Of a stretch of 64,000 nucleotides of DNA, positions 60,439 to 64,000 are shown piece by piece. Under the pieces are notes generated by a model. It did no database searches, was not told where the DNA came from, and worked only from the letters and a program-made list of their open reading frames with translations. Source of the stretch: Altericroceibacterium xinjiangense (GTDB lineage: Bacteria > Pseudomonadota > Alphaproteobacteria > Sphingomonadales > Sphingomonadaceae); the NCBI RefSeq assembly GCF_003958635.1, contig NZ_RSEK01000006.1:155851-219850 (forward strand), written 5' to 3'. The translations under genes and the position numbers were made by a program. Numbering within the stretch: position 1 is the stretch's first letter; each line of letters begins with the position of its first letter.

Positions 60439-61459
60439 ATCCGGGCGCCTGCACCGAGTCCCGTTCAACGAGATGGGAGCCGATCCGTGCCGTTACCCGC
60501 TTCCCGCCGACACCTTCGATCAGCATCTTCACCGCGCTGGACGCAAGCTCCGCGATCGGCTGATGGATGGTCGTCAGGTAAGGCCACACGGTCGTCGCGA
60601 TAATCCCGTCGTCAAAGCCGCAGACCGAAACATCCTGCGGAACTCGGTAGCCCATCTGCTGCGCAGCGTTCATCACGCCCGCCGCCATGTCGTCGTTGGC
60701 AGCGAAGACCGCGAGCGGCGGCGCGTAGCTGCCGAGCAGGCGCTTGCCGGCCATCATGCCGCTGTAGAACGTGAAGTCGCCGCTATCTTCCCAGATGACG
60801 GACTCAGGGACGAGCGAGCGCATCGTCTGGAGAAACCCCTCCCGACGGTGGGCTGCACGCCCGTGGTTTTCCGGGCCGTTGACAAGCGCGATGCGCCTGT
60901 GCCCCAACCGGTGGAACAGGCGCGCGACTTCGCCCGCGGCTGCAAAATCGTCCGTCTCGACCGTGCTCGACCGGGCGGGATCGAATACGGGGGCGATCCG
61001 GACATACGTCCTCCCCTCCCGTTCCAGCACGTCCAGCACACGCGCATCGTCGGCCAACGGGGGAGTCAGCACGAACCCATCGCATCGCCCCTTCTGCAGG
61101 ACTGCAAGAAGCTGGGCGGCGAGGTCTTCATCCGGCACCTGCGAATTGATTTCGTCGATCCTCAGATGATAGCCGGCGTCGCGGCATGCCTGGTAGGCGC
61201 CGGCCTGAACTTTCATGGTGTAGTTAGGGGACGGATTATCGAACAGGACCCCCACCGTGAAGGAACGCGCGCCTGCCAGCGACCGGGCAGCGACATCCGG
61301 CACGAAGCCGAGCGCCTGGACGGCTTCCTGCACGCTCTTGCGCAATCGTTCCGAAACGTGCGCCTCGCCGTTCACCACGCGCGAAACGGTCTTGAGCGAA
61401 ACTCCGGCGCGCTCGGCAACATCCGCCATCGTAACTCGTGGGCGCACGGAGTCGTGCAT
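60437..61459 (-). CDS. LacI-family transcriptional regulator
   Basis: 340 residues. N-terminal helix-turn-helix VTMADVAERAGVSLKTVSRVVNGEAHVSE with hinge helix, then a periplasmic-binding-protein-like sugar domain (VGVLFDNPSPNY, DGFVLTPPLADD, VFAANDDMAAGVMNAAQQMGYRVP, VCGFDDGIIATTVWPYLTTIHQP in parts). ATG at 61459 follows GAAGGGAAG; the open frame to 61639 is not protein-like. It lies 240 bases below a GH3 glycosidase gene, which it may control together with other sugar genes. That gap holds nothing else I recognise. Confidence 0.93.
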   Translation of the reverse strand: MHDSVRPRVTMADVAERAGVSLKTVSRVVNGEAHVSERLRKSVQEAVQALGFVPDVAARSLAGARSFTVGVLFDNPSPNYTMKVQAGAYQACRDAGYHLRIDEINSQVPDEDLAAQLLAVLQKGRCDGFVLTPPLADDARVLDVLEREGRTYVRIAPVFDPARSSTVETDDFAAAGEVARLFHRLGHRRIALVNGPENHGRAAHRREGFLQTMRSLVPESVIWEDSGDFTFYSGMMAGKRLLGSYAPPLAVFAANDDMAAGVMNAAQQMGYRVPQDVSVCGFDDGIIATTVWPYLTTIHQPIAELASSAVKMLIEGVGGKRVTARIGSHLVERDSVQAPG

Positions 61460-61699
61460 TCGATACTTCCCTTCGCAAGACTGGCCGTACAGCGTCCAGC
61501 AAAGCTGCGGATAGCGGCAGAAATCCTGCCCGACAAAGAGGTTTCGAAGGATTACCCGCAACGGCCAGGCGGCATGACCGCGCCGCCAGTGCTGGCAGCG
61601 GGGATCTTCCCGAACCGCTGCGCCCGTTGCTAGCCGCAACCGAAGCTTTCAGCGGCAGTGCGGGTGGAAAGCCGGAAGCTGGACGATGGCTCCGCCTGA

Positions 61700-63694
61700 C
61701 TACCTGCTCACGATGCCCGCGCCGCGCGGGTAAAGCGGATCGACGCTGTCGTCGGGCAATCCGGGATCCTGCCGCTCGACCGCCTCCATCGAGCGGGGCA
61801 GTTCGAACGGCAGGGTGCCGCGCGCGGCAGCCTTGCCAAGCAGCACGTCGAGCACCGCTGCATCGCTGGCCCCGAAGTTACCCAGGATCACCGCCGCCTT
61901 GTCCTGTACGCCGGTCAGGATCGCGGGCCGATCAAGGAAGATCGCCAGCGCGGTCGGAACATGCGCGCTCGCCTGCTTCAACGCCTCGTAAGCCGGATCG
62001 CCGTCGCGGAAGTCGAGCCTGCCTTCCTTGTAGCGGCTGCCGAAGAAGTGGTTCGGGTGCAGCATCTCGGACGCGGTTTCCGCCCGCACGATGGCGAAGT
62101 CGGCTTGCGCCGGATCATCGACCACGGCCAGCCCTGCCGCTTGTGCGGCTTCAGGCGCCATTCCGAACAGCCACACCTTCCTGCCCGGCCCGAATGGCAG
62201 CGTGCCGCCGCTGTCCTGCAACAGGACTTGCGCTTCCCGCTGAACTTGCGCCGCCAGCGCGAGATCTTCCGGCGTGGCGATCACCGCGCTGGCGCGCTGC
62301 GGATCGACGTAAGGGTTTTCGAACAAGCCAAGCTGGAACTTGGGAAGCAATACGCGGCGAACGGATTCGTCGAGGCGGCTCTCCGTGATCTCGCCCTCGT
62401 CCACGGCGGCGATCAGCGGAGCGACTTCATCGACCCCGCCGAACTGGTCGAGCCCGGCCTGAAGCCCCTTCACGTAGCGTTCCCGCACGGTCAGGTTCTC
62501 CACGCCCCAGGCCGTCGAGATATCCTGCGGTCGCTGCGGCGCTTCGGCTGTCGGCGCGCGGCAACGCTCATTGCAGTCGCGAGTTATTGCCCAGTCGGAC
62601 AGGACGATCCCTTCGTAGCCGAGCCGCTTGCGCAGGACGTCGGTCAGGAGCTGGCGGCTGAAACCGGGGCTGACTTCCTCGATCGGCTCCCCTTCCAGGG
62701 TCGCGCCGGCGAGGATGGGATAAGCCGGCATCAGCCCGGCGGCCTCTGCTTCCAGCGCGCCTTCGAACGCAGCAACGTGCATCCCGAGCGCGCTGCCGGG
62801 GCGCGCGAAGCGGCCGTAGTAATTGTGCGCATCGAATCCTTCCGGCTCCGCTCCGTAGCCGACCCAGTGCTTGATCACGGTTGCGACGCCGTTCTCCTCC
62901 AGGCCGTCCGCGCCGCCCTGAAGCCCTGCGACATAGGCCCCGCCCAGCACGCTGGTCAGGGCTGCATCGCTGCCGAAGGTGCCGCTGGTGCGTCCCCAGC
63001 GAGGCTCGGTTGCGAGATCGAGTTGAGGAGACAGCGCCATGTGAATGCCAACCGCGCGATATTCCTTGCGCGCGATGTCGCCGAAGCGCCGGACAAGCTC
63101 CGGATCGCGCAGGGCCGCGAAACCGAGCAGTTCCGGCCACTGCGTGGTGCCGGTGCCGCTTTCCGCCGCTCCCAGGACATACTGGAAGTGGCTGCGCGGA
63201 TCGGTGCTGATCGTCAGCGGAATGCCTAGGCGGCTGGTTTCCGCCAGTTCCTGCACCGCGTTGTTCTGCTCGGCAAGGTCGGCGGGGGCCAGCGTCAGCC
63301 GGGTAATGAAGCTGGTGACGTGCTTGTCGCGCACGAGGTCTCCGAGGGCTTCGAGGTCATAACCGTCCGCCCGCCCGAGAACGCCGCCGGCGCCCGGCAG
63401 GGTCGAATGCATCAGCGTGCCGACTTTCTCAGCCACAGTCATGTGGGTCACGAGATCCCCGGCACGCTGCTCCGCTGACAGGCGCCAGTCCTCGTATGGG
63501 TTCAGCACTCCGTCGCGATTGAGGTCGCGGAAGCGCAGGCCGTCCGCTGAAACCAGCGGCTTTGCGCGCGCGCCAAGCTCCGGCTGCGGCGCGAGCGGCC
63601 CCGCCCCAATCGCTGGCTCCGCACCCTGCGCACAAGCGCCCAGCGCCAGCAGCGCGGCACCTGCCGCAAGGCTCTTCATCATCGAACGCACCAC
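61700..63694 (-). CDS. GH3 beta-glycosidase, predicted lipoprotein
   Basis: 664 residues from a GTG at 63694 with GGAGAGG before it (ATG 63682 is the alternative). Lipobox LALGAC with Cys21. GH3 barrel: nucleophile Asp367 in GIVLSDWAITRD, KHWVGYG (Lys275, His276), EPRWGRTSGTFGSDA. A C-terminal alpha/beta sandwich follows (VWLFGMAPEAAQ; ILGNFGASDAAVLDVLLGKAAARGTLPFELPRS in parts), but no fibronectin-III tail. It probably cleaves beta-glucosides or xylosides in the periplasm or at the surface. Confidence 0.9.
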   Translation of the reverse strand: MVRSMMKSLAAGAALLALGACAQGAEPAIGAGPLAPQPELGARAKPLVSADGLRFRDLNRDGVLNPYEDWRLSAEQRAGDLVTHMTVAEKVGTLMHSTLPGAGGVLGRADGYDLEALGDLVRDKHVTSFITRLTLAPADLAEQNNAVQELAETSRLGIPLTISTDPRSHFQYVLGAAESGTGTTQWPELLGFAALRDPELVRRFGDIARKEYRAVGIHMALSPQLDLATEPRWGRTSGTFGSDAALTSVLGGAYVAGLQGGADGLEENGVATVIKHWVGYGAEPEGFDAHNYYGRFARPGSALGMHVAAFEGALEAEAAGLMPAYPILAGATLEGEPIEEVSPGFSRQLLTDVLRKRLGYEGIVLSDWAITRDCNERCRAPTAEAPQRPQDISTAWGVENLTVRERYVKGLQAGLDQFGGVDEVAPLIAAVDEGEITESRLDESVRRVLLPKFQLGLFENPYVDPQRASAVIATPEDLALAAQVQREAQVLLQDSGGTLPFGPGRKVWLFGMAPEAAQAAGLAVVDDPAQADFAIVRAETASEMLHPNHFFGSRYKEGRLDFRDGDPAYEALKQASAHVPTALAIFLDRPAILTGVQDKAAVILGNFGASDAAVLDVLLGKAAARGTLPFELPRSMEAVERQDPGLPDDSVDPLYPRGAGIVSR

Positions 63695-63904
63695 GTGCCT
63701 CTCCACTTCATTGTACCGGGAAATCATGCCCGGGCCGGTTTTTCCGGCTGATCCATCGTCGTGCAGGGTCATCGATCCTGTCGGCGCTAACGCTCGGCTC
63801 CCGCGTGCAGGCAAAGACCAGAAGTGGCAGCGCTGTCAATCCACACTGCCGCTGCGCTCCCAACCGAGACCGCCAGTCAACTGAGAAATCGGCCATTCTG
63901 AGAC

Positions 63905-64000
63905 CTACCTGCCCTGCGATCCCGCCGTCTCCCGCACCACGCAGCGAAATCCGATGTGGCTGGTCGAGCTGTCGACGGCCTGCGGATGGCGAGCCGCGGG
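63905..64000 (-). CDS. C-terminal end of a formylglycine-generating-enzyme-like (SUMF1) protein (partial)
   Basis: The last 31 codons before TAG at 63907-63905 are visible; the rest lies beyond the right edge. They read PAARHPQAVDSSTSHIGFRC then VVRE. A S-x-HIGFRCV ending is the hallmark C-terminus of the FGE-sulfatase/SUMF1 fold. Members oxidise a Cys to formylglycine in sulfatases or serve as other FGE-like proteins. The 210-base gap between it and the GH3 start holds no coherent gene. With so little visible, the assignment is moderate. Confidence 0.6.
   Translation of the reverse strand, partial: PAARHPQAVDSSTSHIGFRCVVRETAGSQGR

Noticed and set aside
63708..63896. A 62-codon minus-strand frame between GH3 and the FGE-like tail
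   Set aside because: No ribosome site and no coherent protein pattern; it lies where the GH3 promoter is expected.
1..64000. tRNA, rRNA, CRISPR arrays, insertion sequences, prophage or toxin-antitoxin genes
   Set aside because: I checked the gene-free gaps by eye and found no cloverleaf, direct-repeat array, terminal inverted repeat or transposase. Short RNAs could be missed without a covariance search.

Overview
The window is GC-rich and almost fully coding. It comes from an alphaproteobacterium of the Sphingomonadales, most likely Sphingomonadaceae or Erythrobacteraceae. This rests on several traits read together: four TonB-dependent receptors including a long Oar-like one, PepSY and PiuC iron genes, an Entner-Doudoroff aldolase, a bacteriophytochrome with its own heme oxygenase, and aromatic-acid catabolism. 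The family placement is inference from gene content. I see no tRNA, rRNA, CRISPR array, insertion sequence, integrase or phage gene, so it reads as ordinary chromosome. Genes are packed tightly, often with 4-base ATGA overlaps, and no gene-free gap exceeds about 290 bases (the largest are 21951-22236 and 60168-60436).

Layout. 1-7060, minus strand: an ene-reductase (cut by the left edge) below a tightly overlapped amino-acid catabolic operon hglS / M20 hydrolase / astA / astB / astD, an arginine succinyltransferase pathway without astC or astE. 7163-11124, minus: a small metallopeptidase, then a Fur-type iron operon (PepSY membrane protein, small membrane protein, siderophore receptor). 11276-15600: DUF4336 protein, Nudix hydrolase, GH13 enzyme, secreted protein of unknown role. 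15672-18251, minus: 4-hydroxybenzoate hydroxylase and an aromatic aldehyde dehydrogenase. 18368-21950, minus: KDPG aldolase and a very divergent PEP carboxylase. 22237-27029, plus: a gene of unknown function behind a good Fur box, followed by PAP2 phosphatase, polyphosphate kinase and exopolyphosphatase. 27045-33206: nucleic-acid and nucleoside scavenging (cytidine deaminase, S1/P1 nuclease, 5'-nucleotidase, nucleoside transporter, a 2-oxoglutarate dioxygenase) plus a queuosine-precursor transporter. 33416-38399: Oar-like receptor behind a Pho-box-like repeat, then AMP nucleosidase. 38561-40196: two small unknown genes and a YhiN-type flavoprotein. 40215-46732: receptor / MarR / aromatic-acid MFS transporter / SnoaL-like / two DUF3237 proteins, a likely uptake and catabolic unit for an unknown, probably aromatic, compound. 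46743-53664, minus: a large Fur-type iron cluster (PepSY, DUF2271, DUF4198, ApbE, PiuC, Fiu-like receptor, TonB). 53824-60167, minus: a red-light signalling operon (heme oxygenase, bacteriophytochrome, response regulator, hybrid kinase), all four genes overlapping. 60437-64000, minus: LacI regulator, GH3 glycosidase, and the tail of a formylglycine-generating-enzyme-like gene cut by the right edge.

How the parts work together. Two nutrient regulons can be read from DNA sites. Four 15-base boxes related to TGCGAATGATTNGCA stand before three iron operons and before the polyphosphate run (Fur). A 7-4-7 TGTAA direct repeat stands before the Oar receptor, with a weaker one before the secreted nuclease (PhoB). 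The nuclease, nucleotidase, transporter, deaminase and AMP nucleosidase form a plausible chain from extracellular DNA/RNA to phosphate, bases and ribose, next to polyphosphate storage genes. The points most worth following are the M20 hydrolase in place of astE, the ApbE/DUF2271/DUF4198/PepSY iron cluster, the DUF3237 cluster, the Fur box on the polyphosphate run, and a strong terminator at 60409-60438 that faces no gene.
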